From Paraescarpia echinospica (Eukaryota; Annelida; Polychaeta; Sabellida; Siboglinidae): a stretch of 64,000 bases of DNA. The notes under the pieces were generated by a model, which saw nothing but the letters and a program-made list of their open reading frames with translations, searched no databases and was not told the origin of the DNA. Location: contig CM034537.1 of the NCBI GenBank assembly GCA_020002185.1, positions 8,773,615 through 8,837,614 on the forward strand, read 5' to 3'. This document shows, piece after piece, positions 23,238-35,150 of the stretch (position 1 is its first letter; every line of letters starts with the position of its first letter). Made by a program: the position numbers and the translations under genes.

Positions 23238-23930
23238 TTTCGGCGTAAAAGTACTATAAAGGGTTGGGTAGTTTGTCTGCTTGATGTTCTGTCGTTGATG
23301 CCGATTTTGTTTTCATTCGTCAGTTCCGACGAAACACCGACAGACCAGCGTGGGTTTATACGCCAATCAACTCTCCTGTAAAGAAACGGAGAGCAACAAT
23401 AGTATGAACGGTTCACGATCAACCTATACTAAACAAAATAGCGACAAGGAACGGGTTTATACTGTCAATGATTCAAAAAAATTATCATCTTAAAACTGAC
23501 GTGGCCCAACGCCGTGCCACCTGCGGGTACCAACGCAACATTGCTCATTGAAGTCATGTTCCCAGAACGAACACCGGCGAATTCTTACTGAATATTGTTG
23601 GTTGGTTGAACGGGTTTTAATATTACGAATACATTATCAATTTGTAGGCATTATGGTTGAGTGACATATTTATTATGTCAAACAGGTAATTAAGAAATAT
23701 CGAACTGATAGAAAAAATAGTAAAAGTGTTGTTAAATATAACTAATTTGCTAGAAAATGTATATGTACCTCTATATTCATAAGTACTGGCAAAATGTCTT
23801 AAGGACACATCAAGCCAGTGTGCCACCGTTATACATATTTTGTATGGGATAATAATTTATGAATGAACCAGCGAATATGACAACTAAATCTTGTACAGGA
23901 GGTTTAGTTTTTAGTCTGTTTCTTACGGCC
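23238..23930. other. Derlin 5' flank, no assignable element
   Basis: Contains the presumed Derlin promoter and 5' UTR. The first 300 bases are less AT-rich than the surroundings, but I see no TATA box or clear factor site I would defend. Confidence 0.35.
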
Positions 23931-24680
23931 TCTAACTATAGATCCTCCGAATGTGGGACAAAAGCCCCTCTGAATAAAAGCCCCATACAGATAAACCCCT
24001 CCGGACAAAAGCCCCTCAATCTATATAATACATGTATATTTACGTATATATGTGTGTATATATATTATATGTATATATATATATAACGAGTTTCCCTCCG
24101 GTCTCTGCCTGACTGTCCATGCACATGGTGGGCAGAAATAAAGTTACAGGAAAAAAATCACAAATAGTTTTGTCTAGGTAAATAATCAATCAATATCAAT
24201 GAATACATTTATTTATTTTAGATATATTATATAATGAACATAACAAGTTTAGACAAATTATCAATTAAAATAAAGTCATGCGTACACTGTACGAAAGAAA
24301 TTGTACATAATGAGATAATAAACGAGAAATTATATTATGTTTGAAAAGGAGTAAAGATGAAGTTGTAAACTTATTATTATCTACCACAAAATTAGTCACA
24401 GGAAATAAAATCACAACATAATTTTATTTGAAGACTGCACTGAATCACCCAAATTTATTTATATTGTAAATACAAAGAACGTAAAATCTAGAGTTTTTCC
24501 AGTGACTTTATTTCCTACACACAAATAAATACATTATATAATAATATACATGTATTCATATATACTTTATATATATATTATATTATATAGATTGAGGAGC
24601 TTTTGTTCGAAGGGCTTATGTCTGGAGGGGCTTATAACCGGAGGGGCTTTTGTCCAAGGGGCTTTTGTCCATGTACCAGA
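23930..24680. mobile_element. TIR element with subrepeated termini
   Basis: About 80 bases at the left (ending CCCCTCAATCTATATAATA near 24030) are repeated inverted at the right (TATATAGATTGAGGAGCTTT from about 24583). Each terminus carries several spaced copies of AAAGCCCCTC or its complement, so the ends are themselves short tandem arrays. The middle is AT-rich with TA microsatellites and has no transposase. It behaves like a MITE or foldback element; the superfamily is unknown. Confidence 0.65.
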
Positions 24681-25209
24681 TCCTCCTTCCCCCATCCTTA
24701 CCACACTTACCTTACCAAACTTTAAACAGTTCAATATAATCTTTAAAAAATAGTACAATAGTACATGCTTGTTTACTTTATGTTTTACTATAAAGCTCAC
24801 CAGCTGTATTGAAAATACTCAACATATTTTACTAATGATTGACAGCCAATAAATACTGTAGTCCCCATGTTGAATGACAACCCCTTTTGCAAGGAATGTT
24901 GCCTATATCTAGACAGTGTACAAGGGTTGGTCGTTCTACAGAGGTCACGCAGTCAGTCTCCTACCTTTCAGTCTCCTCATATACAACATATATTTGTGTA
25001 TGATGCAATCCCTGTCGAACACAAACCCTTTTAACAAAAAGTAGCTCAATTTTAATATGGCCGTCCCAGCCAGACCTGATTGAGAAGCTTTATAAGATGC
25101 ATGTTGCTAAAACTGCAGTTTTCTACCACCAAGGGGCCATTGCAGAGTAGTAAAACGGTCTGAAAAGTCGACTGACTTAATGACAAGACAGTTAACTCTA
25201 CAAGAAATC

Positions 25210-25265
25210 TAGCTGCTATAGGCAGGGGGAGGGGGGAGTGGGAGTGGGAGGGGGGAGGGGGGTGG
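25210..25265. repeat. G-rich low-complexity tract
   Basis: Runs of GGGGG and GGGAGTGGGAGTGGGAGG on the plus strand. The tract could form G-quadruplex structures. The surrounding 24690-25480 shows no gene. Confidence 0.7.
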
Positions 25266-25479
25266 GGCATTAATGAGTGGGGCTTCAGAGGGTAATTACT
25301 GAATGTATATATATTTTTATTCCTGAGTTATACAGTGCCATTTCTGCTATATGAACCCCAAAAACTGTTTTAAAAAACCTGAATCAATAAGGAATTTTAA
25401 AAAGCGTTACTTGTCTTCCGAAGGGACAGAGATGAACCTCAAAGTTTGGTGCCCGAGGTGTTGTTTAGCAGGAAACCAT

Positions 25480-25925
25480 TAATGTACCTGGTTTTAGGTC
25501 GGGTACTCCAAATAGCCCAATCTTGGCCTAAAGCAGGAGTTTGTGGTGTTTGTGCACATGCGCTGTGGGTTGCTTAAATTAATAAATTATTTAAATGTAG
25601 TTAAGGTGATTTGGTGGAAGGTTCGTGATGGCTGTTTGAAAAGCAATGGTGCTTTCTGTTTCAGTGATTTGTATTAGGATCATGTTCCATATACGGATTG
25701 CTCTGGGGTAAAAGGAGAAAACAGCTGCATTAATGCGGCACCTAGAGGCTACATAGTGACCATGGTTTCTTGACTGTGTTAGAAGGCCTGGCAGGGGTTG
25801 ATCTTAATAATGTTATTGAACATTTTACAAAATGTCATGGCTTGTTTGATAGTGCGTCGTCGTTCAAGAGTTGGCCATCCAAAGGTGTTTATTAGGTCTG
25901 CCGAGTTGGTTTGGCATCTATGATC
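25480..25925 (-). mobile_element. LINE C-terminal fragment
   Basis: A minus-strand frame reads NTFGWPTLERRRTIKQAM, then RCRINAAVFSFYPRAIRIWN and TESTIAFQTAITNL before a stop. The blocks GWPTLxxRR and F-x-F-P-R-x-I-R-x-W-N are the usual tail of one group of LINE reverse-transcriptase proteins. The fragment abuts the 5' end of the longer plus-strand LINE at 25930. Confidence 0.7.
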
Positions 25926-25932
25926 ATTTTAA

Positions 25933-26364
25933 ACAAATGAAGATACAGCTGACGAAGTGGTGAAGCTCGCACGCATGGCGGGTGTGGCTATCACCAAGAA
26001 TGACATCAGTGTAGCCCATCGGCTACCTGGAAACCGATCCAATGGCAAGCCTCGCACCATCATTGCGAAATTTGTGAGGAGAGTTGTTAAAACAGACTTC
26101 ATGCGCAAGAAAAAAAACCTCCGAAGTGACACCGGACCTAGAGTGTACGTTACCGATGATCTCACAAAGATGAGAGCTACATTGCTCTACAACCTCAAAC
26201 ATGACGACGAGATTGAGCGGGCTTACACACTCGACTGCAAGCTCTTCTGTGTCAAGAAAATGCCAAACAACGAAGAGAAACACTTCAAGATCGACTCGCC
26301 AGATGACCTATTCTCCTTAGGATGGACCAAAGAAAAAGTGGAGGGACTAGGTGTCTACTTATAG
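25933..26364 (+). CDS. LINE ORF1 protein, 5'-truncated
   Basis: The frame is open from the element's left boundary to TAG at 26362-26364; the first in-frame ATG is at 25975. Visible pieces are NDISVAHRLPGN, KPRTIIAKFVRR, RKKKNLR and the C-terminal LFSLGWTKEKVEGLGVYL. Such basic, coiled-coil or RRM-type ORF1 proteins bind the element's RNA. The N-terminal coiled coil would lie in the missing 5' part. Confidence 0.7.
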   Translation, partial: TNEDTADEVVKLARMAGVAITKNDISVAHRLPGNRSNGKPRTIIAKFVRRVVKTDFMRKKKNLRSDTGPRVYVTDDLTKMRATLLYNLKHDDEIERAYTLDCKLFCVKKMPNNEEKHFKIDSPDDLFSLGWTKEKVEGLGVYL

Positions 26365-26411
26365 TGAATTCTCTTGTGAACACTCATCCTTGAAATGGTG
26401 AACTTTTCATC

Positions 26412-29400
26412 ATGGCTTCGAAAAACCCTTGTAGCATTTGCTTTAAAAATGTAAAATTAAATGCTATATTTTGTGACCAATGTAAACTTTGGGTTCATCG
26501 AAAGTGTGCAAACCTGACAAATGAACAGCTTACTACTTTATCTAGTACTAGTGAAGACTGGTTCTGCAATAATTGTGTTAATGAAATATTCCCTTTCAGT
26601 GATGTAACTGATCAAGACCTAATCTTTGATTTATCAGGTTTCAATGATAATATAATTGACTTGTATGAACAATGTACACACCTTAACTATGCACCTTTTA
26701 CTTACTCGCAGAAAAATGGACATTCTATAAATGATGATATAGACTCTGACAACAATTTCCATAATAGAGTTGACTGTGATAGTGTATACTACACAGAGGA
26801 TGAATTCAATACCAAAATCGTACCAAAAAATCAAAGATTATCCAATTTCTCGATAATACATTTTAATGTCAGAAGCATGTCTGCAAACTTTAACAAATTA
26901 AAAGCATGTATTTCACTGTTAGACTGCAAATTTGATGTCATTGCAATTTCTGAAACTTGGATGAATGAAAATGATGAATATCAGCTAGAAAACTATAATT
27001 GCTTTAAGACTAATAGAAACCAACGGACAGGAGGTGGAGTTGCACTGTATATAAATAAGTCCCTAAAGCATAAACCCCTACCTACTATATCAAAGTGTAT
27101 AGATAATTGTGCAGAAGTTATTTGTACAGAAATTACTACTAGTATTGGTAAAAACATAATAGTTGCATCTATTTATCGTGCACCAAATACAGATGTAGTG
27201 TTACTGAATGAACATATAGATCACAAATTTAATAACTGCAATGACAAAATAGTATACTTGTGTGGAGATTTTAATGTAGACCTCTTGCAATATGAAAATC
27301 ATGCTGCTACAAACAATTTTATTGATCATTTGTATAGTTATGGTTTACATCCCTTAATAACAAGGCCTACAAGGATAACTACGCATAGTGCAACACTTAT
27401 TGACAACATATTTACAACTGAGCTACACAGGTCCACAATTAGTGGCTTACTTATAAATGATCTAAGCGACCACTTACCTGTCTTCCAAATTTGTGACTAT
27501 ACGACTAACTTTCACCAAACTGTAAACCAGTCTTTTCAAACAAGATCATTTGACGGAGAACAATTACAGACATTTATCAATACCTTAGAAATTATGAAAT
27601 GGGATGAAGTTTTGAACAATGATGATGTTAATTCAAGCTATAATACATTTATTGAATTGTTCAAAAATACTTATGATGTTTGTTTTCCTGCTAAAACTAT
27701 TTCTCGAAAGAATAAAAGGTGGCACAAACCATGGATGACTTCAGGACTAAAAAATGCATGTAAAAAAAAGAACATACTATATAAACGTTTCCTCAAAACA
27801 AGAAGTGATACTGCTGAAGTTAGATATAAAACATATAAAAATAAACTCACATCTATCATGAGACAGTGTGAGAAGGAGTATTACTCTAACCTACTAGAAG
27901 AAAATAAGCAAAATATGAAAGAAACATGGAAAATAATTAATACATTGTTGAATAAACAATCTTCAAAAAAATCATCCTATCCTTCTGGATTTAAGAACAA
28001 TGGATCAACTATTTCCGGGAATATGAATATTGCAGAACATTTCAACAATTTTTGTATTAATATCGGGCCAACTTTAGCTAAAAATATACCCAAATGTAAT
28101 GCAAATGTTGTGTCCTTCTTGGGTGACAGGGTAGAAGAAACATTATTTTTAAAACCAGTCACTGATGAAGAATTATTAAATATTGTGTATAATTGTAAAA
28201 GTAAAACGTCTAAAGATTATGATGGCATTAATATGTGTTTAATCAAAAATATAATTCCTCATATTCTAGCTCCGTTAAAGCATATATGTAACTCCTCACT
28301 AGAACAAGGTGTGTTTCCCGATGATATGAAAATTGCCCGAGTGATTCCCTTATTCAAAGCGGGGGATGACCAAATTGTCTCCAACTATAGGCCTATATCT
28401 TTACTACCTCAGTTTTCTAAAATTCTGGAAAATATATTTAACAAGAGGATAATGAATTTTCTAAATGCAAAACAAGTTTTGTATTTCCGTCAGTATGGAT
28501 TTAGAAAAAATATGTCCACTTCCATGGCAGTAATGGAATTAGTGGAGGAAATTACAAATGCAATGGATAAGGGAAAGCTTACTATTGGTGTTTTTATTGA
28601 TTTAAAGAAAGCCTTCGACACAGTGGATCACAAAATTCTTATCGATAAACTAGAACATTATGGTGTTAGGGGTGTTGCCAAACAATGGGTCAGTAGTTAT
28701 TTAGAAAACAGGAAACAGTATGTGTGCTTCAACGGTGTGAATTCAAGTTGTGCTACTGTTACATGTGGTGTACCACAAGGGTCAATTTTAGGGCCAACTC
28801 TGTTTCTTATGTATGTTAATGACTTATGTAATGTGTCGTCACATTTAAAGTCCATACTGTTTGCTGATGACACCAGTTTTGTTGTTGAAGGAAGTGATTT
28901 GTTGGAAATGTGTACAAAAGTGTCAAGTGAAATGAACAAACTACACAAATGGTTTAAAGTAAACAAGCTCTCACTAAACTTATCAAAAACAAATTTCATG
29001 GTCTTCAGTCACACTAATGCCCCATGCGAATATAATATCTCCATAGATAACACTAATATTGAACAAATAAATTGTATCAAATTCCTTGGTGTTTATATTG
29101 ACTGCAAACTTACATGGTCTCAACATGTGAATGTTGTACATACTAAAATTGCAAAGAATCTGTCAGTAATGCATCGTGTTAAATGGTTGCTGAATGAGAC
29201 TGCATTGTACACTTTGTATTGTTCATTTGTACACCCTTATATTGACTATTGTTGTGAGATATGGGGAAACACTTATAAAAATAGAATCCAGCCATTGTAT
29301 ATTCTACAGAAACGTGCAATCAGAATATGCTGTCAGTTGGAGTATAGAGCTCACTCAAAGCCAGCTTTCTTTAAATGTAATGCACTGACTATTTTTGACC

Positions 29401-29687
29401 TGATTGATTTAAAATCCATGGTCATAATGTATAAAATATATAACAGATTAATGCCAAATAATTTTCTTTCTCGTTTTAAAGTGGTAAACACCACTCATGC
29501 CCACAATACTCGTCAAGAAAATAACTTTGAATCTAAGTATTGCAGAACAACTCTGAAAGCGATGTGTATCAGTATAAAAGGTGTAAATATGTGGAATTGT
29601 TTAAATACAAATATCAAAAATTGCACTAATGTAATTGCCTTTAAGAAAAGGTATAGATCACTACTGGTCAGTAAATACAATATATAG
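26412..29687 (+). CDS. LINE ORF2: PHD finger, endonuclease and reverse transcriptase
   Basis: A single intact frame of 1091 codons. Residues about 7-55 form a C4HC3 PHD finger (C-x2-C, FCDQC, WVHRKC, WFCNNC). Residues about 145-350 are an APE-type endonuclease (NVRSMS, ISETW, YRAPN, CGDFNVD, SDHLP). From about 590 to 860 is the reverse transcriptase, with KAFDTVDH, YGVRG, GVPQGSILGP and the catalytic FADDT. The last 150 residues hold the usual LINE tail. The APE endonuclease nicks the target and the reverse transcriptase primes from it. No lesions were seen. The start at 26412 is the first ATG, 47 bases after ORF1. Confidence 0.92.
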   Translation: MASKNPCSICFKNVKLNAIFCDQCKLWVHRKCANLTNEQLTTLSSTSEDWFCNNCVNEIFPFSDVTDQDLIFDLSGFNDNIIDLYEQCTHLNYAPFTYSQKNGHSINDDIDSDNNFHNRVDCDSVYYTEDEFNTKIVPKNQRLSNFSIIHFNVRSMSANFNKLKACISLLDCKFDVIAISETWMNENDEYQLENYNCFKTNRNQRTGGGVALYINKSLKHKPLPTISKCIDNCAEVICTEITTSIGKNIIVASIYRAPNTDVVLLNEHIDHKFNNCNDKIVYLCGDFNVDLLQYENHAATNNFIDHLYSYGLHPLITRPTRITTHSATLIDNIFTTELHRSTISGLLINDLSDHLPVFQICDYTTNFHQTVNQSFQTRSFDGEQLQTFINTLEIMKWDEVLNNDDVNSSYNTFIELFKNTYDVCFPAKTISRKNKRWHKPWMTSGLKNACKKKNILYKRFLKTRSDTAEVRYKTYKNKLTSIMRQCEKEYYSNLLEENKQNMKETWKIINTLLNKQSSKKSSYPSGFKNNGSTISGNMNIAEHFNNFCINIGPTLAKNIPKCNANVVSFLGDRVEETLFLKPVTDEELLNIVYNCKSKTSKDYDGINMCLIKNIIPHILAPLKHICNSSLEQGVFPDDMKIARVIPLFKAGDDQIVSNYRPISLLPQFSKILENIFNKRIMNFLNAKQVLYFRQYGFRKNMSTSMAVMELVEEITNAMDKGKLTIGVFIDLKKAFDTVDHKILIDKLEHYGVRGVAKQWVSSYLENRKQYVCFNGVNSSCATVTCGVPQGSILGPTLFLMYVNDLCNVSSHLKSILFADDTSFVVEGSDLLEMCTKVSSEMNKLHKWFKVNKLSLNLSKTNFMVFSHTNAPCEYNISIDNTNIEQINCIKFLGVYIDCKLTWSQHVNVVHTKIAKNLSVMHRVKWLLNETALYTLYCSFVHPYIDYCCEIWGNTYKNRIQPLYILQKRAIRICCQLEYRAHSKPAFFKCNALTIFDLIDLKSMVIMYKIYNRLMPNNFLSRFKVVNTTHAHNTRQENNFESKYCRTTLKAMCISIKGVNMWNCLNTNIKNCTNVIAFKKRYRSLLVSKYNI

Positions 29688-30249
29688 TACATTTTATTTT
29701 ATCGCTATAATCGTATTCAAATCTTAATTTTGTATAAAGTATTCTTACATCAACGATACTTATTCCTATTGGTCAATAAATACATTATGTACTCTTCGAA
29801 TTCTTAAAAATATATATATATATATATATTTTTTTTTACTCATTTGTTATACATCATGTTCAAATCCTTTTATGTGTCAAATTTATCTACATCAAAGATA
29901 CTTGTTCCTGTCTGATGACTGATGTCATCAAGTCTGCATTGTCTATAATTAGAAAAACATGCTTATTCGCATGTATAAGTCCTATGTTAAAATAAGGAGT
30001 ATTAAATTATACTTCATGTACCTCATTCGTCAAATTATCTTTTAAATTAAGTACATGTATTATGGAAAGGGAAATGCTAACTATAAGTATTGCACTTCTT
30101 GCATTTTTCCTTTCAACATTTCGATATATTATATACTATATTATTTTTTACTTAGTATGCATTATAGGAATTATGCTGTATATGTATGTATGTATGTATG
30201 TTATGTTGAATAAAATTCAATTCAAAAAACAAAAACAAAAATCTGGCAG

Positions 30250-30631
30250 CAGTGTCGTATTTTTTCAAGGTGCTTAATTTGGGTGGCAGTGTGTGGGTTG
30301 CATATTTTGACCGGATTAGCATGTTATAAGCTATTTCTTTGACTTCGGGTTTGCATGATTTAACAAGATTGCCACCCAGAGAATTAACTCTAGGTGGCAG
30401 GTGGACAAGGAAGCCCTTTGGCTTATCGAGAGTCCGACCCTTTTATCTATGTGTATCCCGCCCGTCTGAGGTGTGTCGATTTTATTTTTAAACATATTCA
30501 CGCTACTAGCACCCACACAATCAGCAGATAATCTGTTCCATTCATTTACAGTCAGTCCTTTGTGAAAATGAAAACTTTCTTATGTCTAATCTACTCTGCT
30601 CCTTTGTTAATGTAACTTCATGTCCACTAGT
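30250..30631 (-). mobile_element. CR1-like LINE, 3' segment
   Basis: The last coding part and 3' UTR of the interrupted LINE. A minus frame contains SRLDIRKFSFSQR, then ASSVNMFKNKID after a stop, typical of the C-terminus of such LINEs. The segment ends at 30631 with CTAGT, the left copy of the target duplication of LTR element B. Confidence 0.75.
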
Positions 30632-30776
30632 TGTTTCACTCTTTACCCCTTGGTATCATAGTGAGTTGTTTATTGCCACAATCGTTGTCTGACAAACATG
30701 CCGCTAGCCGAGGAAACACAGAACTGCGCAAGCGCGCTAACTACAGTCCGTTCTACAAAAGTTGGATATTGACACA
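30632..30776 (-). repeat. 3' LTR of element B
   Basis: 145 bases, TG...CA on the minus strand (TGTGTCAATATCC to GTGAAACA). It is preceded on the minus strand by the polypurine tract. Confidence 0.9.
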
Positions 30777-30923
30777 TCCCTTCTTTTCTAAACAAAGAAA
30801 AATAAGAACTTACTAATAAAACACTATCTATATAGCGCTAAAGTGGCTCAATGGTCTACAACTACAACTTATTAACACTAGTTAAACGTTCAATTATAAA
30901 ATAGAAATAAGCGTATGGCAAAG

Positions 30924-33659
30924 TCACACGTTGGTAATATAGTCCGCCAGACGAGTAGATCGTTTCTTGAGTCGCACAGATCTTCGCGGAGTCGTCACCG
31001 TGGCGTCACTCATCTCCGGTGATTGATCTGCCGGTTCGGATGGCTCAGGTGTCGTCTCCGTTGCTGGCTCCTGCGTCTGCGGGTTTGTCTCGTCCTCGTG
31101 TGTTCGTCTAAGGTGCACTCGATTCCGCCTGTATGTACCAACAGGTGTATCAACTTCGTACGATCGTTCATCGATACGTCGTTGAACCACGGCTTTTTCC
31201 CATGCCTTTTGACCAGGACGGAACGGCTTCATGCGAACGATATCGCCCTCCTCGAGGATCAGAAGATCTTTCGCTGTTCTGTTGTAGTTTTTTCCTTGTT
31301 TCTCCTTCTGTTTGCTTATTCTGACCCTGTCTTTTCTCAAGTATTCTTCGCCCCTTGGCGCCAGAAGTGTTGTTGTCATCGGGAGTAATGTTCCTGTATG
31401 CTTCCAACCCTTTGTGTCGGTGTGTTTCGGATTTCTAGAAGTGCTAGATATGGGTCTGTCTGTGACTTCTTGCATTTGGTGAACATCAGCTTTGCGGCTT
31501 TCACGGCTGCTTCCGCTCTTCCGTTGGCGCTCTGGTGGCCTGGTGCGCTGGTCTGATGCTCGATGTCCCACTTCGCAGCAAATCTCTGGAATTCGTCCGA
31601 GACGTACTGCGGCCCGTTGTCGCTAATTATGACTGATGGGATGCCATTTCTAGCGAAGTGTGCTTTCATAGTTTTTATCACGCTTGCTGTGGTCGTTGAA
31701 GTCATCCTGTCGACTTCCCAGAAGTTGCTTGTGTAATCGATCAATACGTGATAGTCACGACCTTCCCAGCTGAACAGGTCCACTCCGACTTTCTCCCATT
31801 GTCTCGTCGGTGTCTCTTGTTGCATTAACGTTTCTTTTTGTTGTGCTCGTTCATAGGTTCTGCACGCCTCACAGTTCTCAACCACTTGTCTGATGTCTGA
31901 TGCCATGTTAGGCCAATAGATACATTCTCTTGCTCGTCGCAGGACACTTTCCACACCAAGGTGTGAGCTGTGGAGACACTCCTTCGTGAGTTTCCTCATT
32001 CCATCTGGGATGACTACTCTTTCTCCTCTGAAGACTAAACCGTCGTGCACTGCTAGTTCGTCTCTCATGCTGAAATACGCATGGATGCTGGTTGGGGTTT
32101 CATCACGCGTCTCGGGCCACCCTCGCTGTATGACATGCTTCAGTGTCTGTAGAGTCTCGTCGCTCTCCGTGTGTGCCTTCAGCATTGCCAGGCGTTCTGT
32201 GCTGATTGGCAGCTGCTTCACAGCATTCACAGCTCCGAAATTGTCGGTACCGCCTTGGTGTTGCAGGTATGACCGAGAGAGAGTATCTGCGATATACATC
32301 TCTTTCCCTTTTTGGTAGACGACCTCCGTGTCGTACTGCAACATCCGCAGGAGCATTCCTTGCAATCTCCTCGGAGCTTTATACAGTGGCTTCTTTACGA
32401 TCATTTCGAGAGGTTTGTGGTCGCTGTGTACAATTGTCCTTCGCCCAAATGTGTATTGGTGGAAACGTTCCAACGAGAAAACGATGGCAAGACATTCTTT
32501 CTCAAGTTGCGCATATCTAGTCTCCGTATCAGTGAGTGATCGACTAGCGTAGGCGATATGTCTCCCCTTTTGTAGGAGAGCTGCACCAAGTCCGGTTTCG
32601 CTAGCGTCGCACTCGATGACAAGTTCGGCTTGAAGCTCATAGTAGGCGAGGATCGGACTCTGTGTCGTCAGCTGCTTTATCTTCTCCATCGCTCTTTCTT
32701 GTTGTTCTGACCACTTCCACGGAACGTCAGGATGCGCTAACCTTCTGATGGGTTCCATGACATCGGAGAGGCCCGGCAAGAACATCGACAAATACCCAAC
32801 CGTGCCCTGCAGCCTCTGGACGCCCTTCACGTCGTTTGGGTTCTCCATTTTTATGATGGCCTCAATTTTCTTCTCGTCTGCTCTCAGTCCTTCACTGGTG
32901 ACCAGATGTCCCATGAAGTTTATCTCGTTCGTCCGGAACTCGCACTTCTTCCAGTTGAGTCTGATGCCAGCTTCACGACATCGCCTGAGCAGCAAACGCA
33001 GCTTCTTGTCGTGGTCGTCGTCGTCTCTGCCGAAGACGACAATGTCATCCGCCACGCAGATGACACCTTCAAGACCCTCAAGGGCCTGGTTCAACTTCCG
33101 CTGGAATATCTCGGCGCTGACGTTCGTCCCGAATGGTAAACGCTTCCATCGGTACCGACCAAACGGTGTAATGATGGTAGTCAGCAGGCTACTCTCTTCG
33201 TCGAAGTTACAGTGCCAGTACCCTGATTGCAGATCTAGCTTCGAGAATACTCGTGCCGTGGACATCTGGTAGCACCTCGTCCATTGTCGGTAGCGGGTAA
33301 AGTTCACGGTGTAAGACCTTGTTTAGTGGTCTCGGGTCTATACAGACACGCAACGACGTGTCCTTCTTTGTCTGTATAGATATTTGGCTACACCACTTGG
33401 TGGGCTCGGCGACTGGACAGATGACTCCCATCTTCACGAGACGGTTCAGTTCCGTCTTCAACTTGCTCTTTAGTGTGATGGGGACTCTTCTCGGCGGGCA
33501 CTGCACGGGTACCGCGTCTTGTTCCACGTGGAAGTGGACCTTTCCCGGTAGGCTTCCCAACCCTCCCTCGAAAACGTCGTTGAACTTTTCCAATACGTTT
33601 GTCGACGTTACCTCGTGCTTCAGCTTGAAACTTCCGTAGTTTACGGTTATGAGGCCCAT
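30924..33659 (-). pseudogene. Element B pol, broken
   Basis: The RT frame starts at 33659 and shifts near 33255. It then covers the palm (SKLDLQSGYW, VADDIVVFG), RNase H (IECDASETGLG, HSDHKPLEM), the H2C2 zinc binding region and the integrase core with ISDNGPQYVSDEF up to 31376. A second break near 31390 separates the integrase end and a basic tail (30924 end). RT has ADD in place of the commoner YxDD first residues, which is also found in related elements. Confidence 0.85.
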
Positions 33660-33698
33660 TTCTTCTGCGGCCTGCCTGCCGATGAGAGGTGTGAAGTC

Positions 33699-34821
33699 TC
33701 ATTGGACGACTTCAAACCACACTGCATACTTTTTGTTTGTTGCGGGGTTCGCTACGACTGATTGTGTCTTGCCAACAACAGCTCGAGTCGTCTTGTTCCA
33801 CATGTGTAGCGTTACATTGGAGGTCACAATATCCTCTTTATTGACGTACTTCTCGGGCAGGACGTTCACGGTCGCCCCACTGTCAACTTGAAGCTTCGCC
33901 AGCTTGCCGTTAAATTTTAGTTGTGCGTAAATCGGACTTCTATTGTCCCAAGCCTTACGCAGACCCATGATGGTCTCGTCCGCGCTCTCTGACGCAGCGA
34001 TATTGTGCACCTTCTTGTTTCCTACCTGGCAACAGTTCGAGAAATGATTTGTTTTCTACATTTTTGGCACGTTTCCCCTACGCAGGGCAACGTTCTTTCC
34101 TCTGCTGGTGTGTGCGTCCACAGAATTTACAGTTCAGCCTCTTGTCGCTGTCGCTGCGTTTAATGTGTTGTTTCTGTTTGTGTGCGTCACGGTATCTAGG
34201 TTTTCTTGTGTGATCACCGCGAAAATTGACTTTGTGTATCTCATCTGTGTCACACATAGATTTCATCTGTTTGCTTGCTGCCTCATCAGAGCGGCAGATA
34301 TCTATGGTCATCTTCAGCGTCAACTTCCTTTTCTGCAGCAGGTGTTTACGACTAGCGGGATCTCGAATGCCCATGAGGATGCGGTCTCTTATCAGCGAGT
34401 CGTTCAAACAGTCACATAAATTGCATGATTTTGCCAATAATCTGAGTGCCGATAAATACGCATCAAAGGTTTCGTCCACACCTTGATTCCGCTTGTTGAA
34501 CACGTAGCGCTCGTACGTCTCGTTCTATTCGCCTTGAATTGTAGCATCAAGTTTCGCCATGACGACGGTAGTATCTTCATTGTCCTCTCCTTCCGCGAAT
34601 GTCAAATCATCGTATAGCCGTACACCCACGGGTCCCATTGCATTGAGAAGTACGGCTAGCTGATACGCTTTATCTTGTTGTTGCAACTTCGTGATGATAG
34701 CGTAGTTCTTGTATAGCCTCTTGAACATTGCCCATTCTTCAATTGGTTGATCTTTCAAGATTAGTAGCGGCGGCGGATTGACATTTGCGAGAGGCGCTGC
34801 ACGCGCTTGCTCAGCGGCCAT
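33699..34821 (-). pseudogene. Element B gag and protease, broken
   Basis: Gag begins at 34821 and runs to an in-frame TAG near 34525, then continues to 34078. A zinc-knuckle-like block (CKFCGRTHQQRKERC) follows, where the frame breaks again. The protease frame at 33699-34010 keeps the motif VDSGATVNVLP. Gag packages the RNA and protease processes the polyprotein. At least one nonsense and one frame break are visible. Confidence 0.8.
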
Positions 34822-34992
34822 CGTGACAGACTTATGGTGAATCGACAGTAGCTCCTACGACACGCTCGTGCGAGGATTCAGTGCACTTCAACACTGCGAT
34901 ATTCACCGTTTCGTCAATGATCATCAGCAAAGTACTGCATTAATCACCTTAATGTATCGCCGGAGGTTTGGGCGCTTTAGTCGCTGCCACCA

Positions 34993-35150
34993 TATTTCAC
35001 TCTTTACCCCCTGGTATCATACTAATGAATCATAGTGAGTTGTTTATTGCCACAATCGTTGTCTGACAAACATGCCGCTAGCCGAGGAAACACAGAACTG
35101 CGCAAGCGCGCTAACTACAGTCCGTTCTACAAAAGTTGGATATTGACACA
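34993..35150 (-). repeat. 5' LTR of element B
   Basis: 158 bases; near-identical to the other LTR apart from a 13-base partial duplication (ACTAATGAATCAT) and a few substitutions. Its last bases are TA instead of CA. Confidence 0.9.

Larger units (their letters stand above)
25930..30241 (+). mobile_element. Near-complete non-LTR retrotransposon, jockey/CR1 type
   Basis: A 5'-truncated element with part of ORF1, an intact ORF2, a 3' UTR of about 540 bases and an A-rich tail preceded by a TATG microsatellite (30180-30200). The ATTCAATTCAAAA tail and the internal TA run near 29810 are typical of LINE 3' ends. Intact ORF2 suggests recent activity of the family, although this copy lost its 5' end. 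It is on the plus strand while the adjoining LINE remnants are on the minus strand. Confidence 0.85.
30632..35150 (-). mobile_element. Gypsy-type LTR retrotransposon B, 4519 bp
   Basis: Bounded by LTRs at 30632-30776 and 34993-35150 and by an exact CTAGT duplication (30627-30631 and 35151-35155). The minus-strand order is LTR, primer-binding site starting TGGTGGCAGCGA, gag, protease, reverse transcriptase, RNase H, integrase, polypurine tract AAAAGAAGGGA, LTR. The order RT-RNase H-integrase defines Ty3/Gypsy. Several lesions make it defective. It interrupts the CR1-like LINE. Confidence 0.93.
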
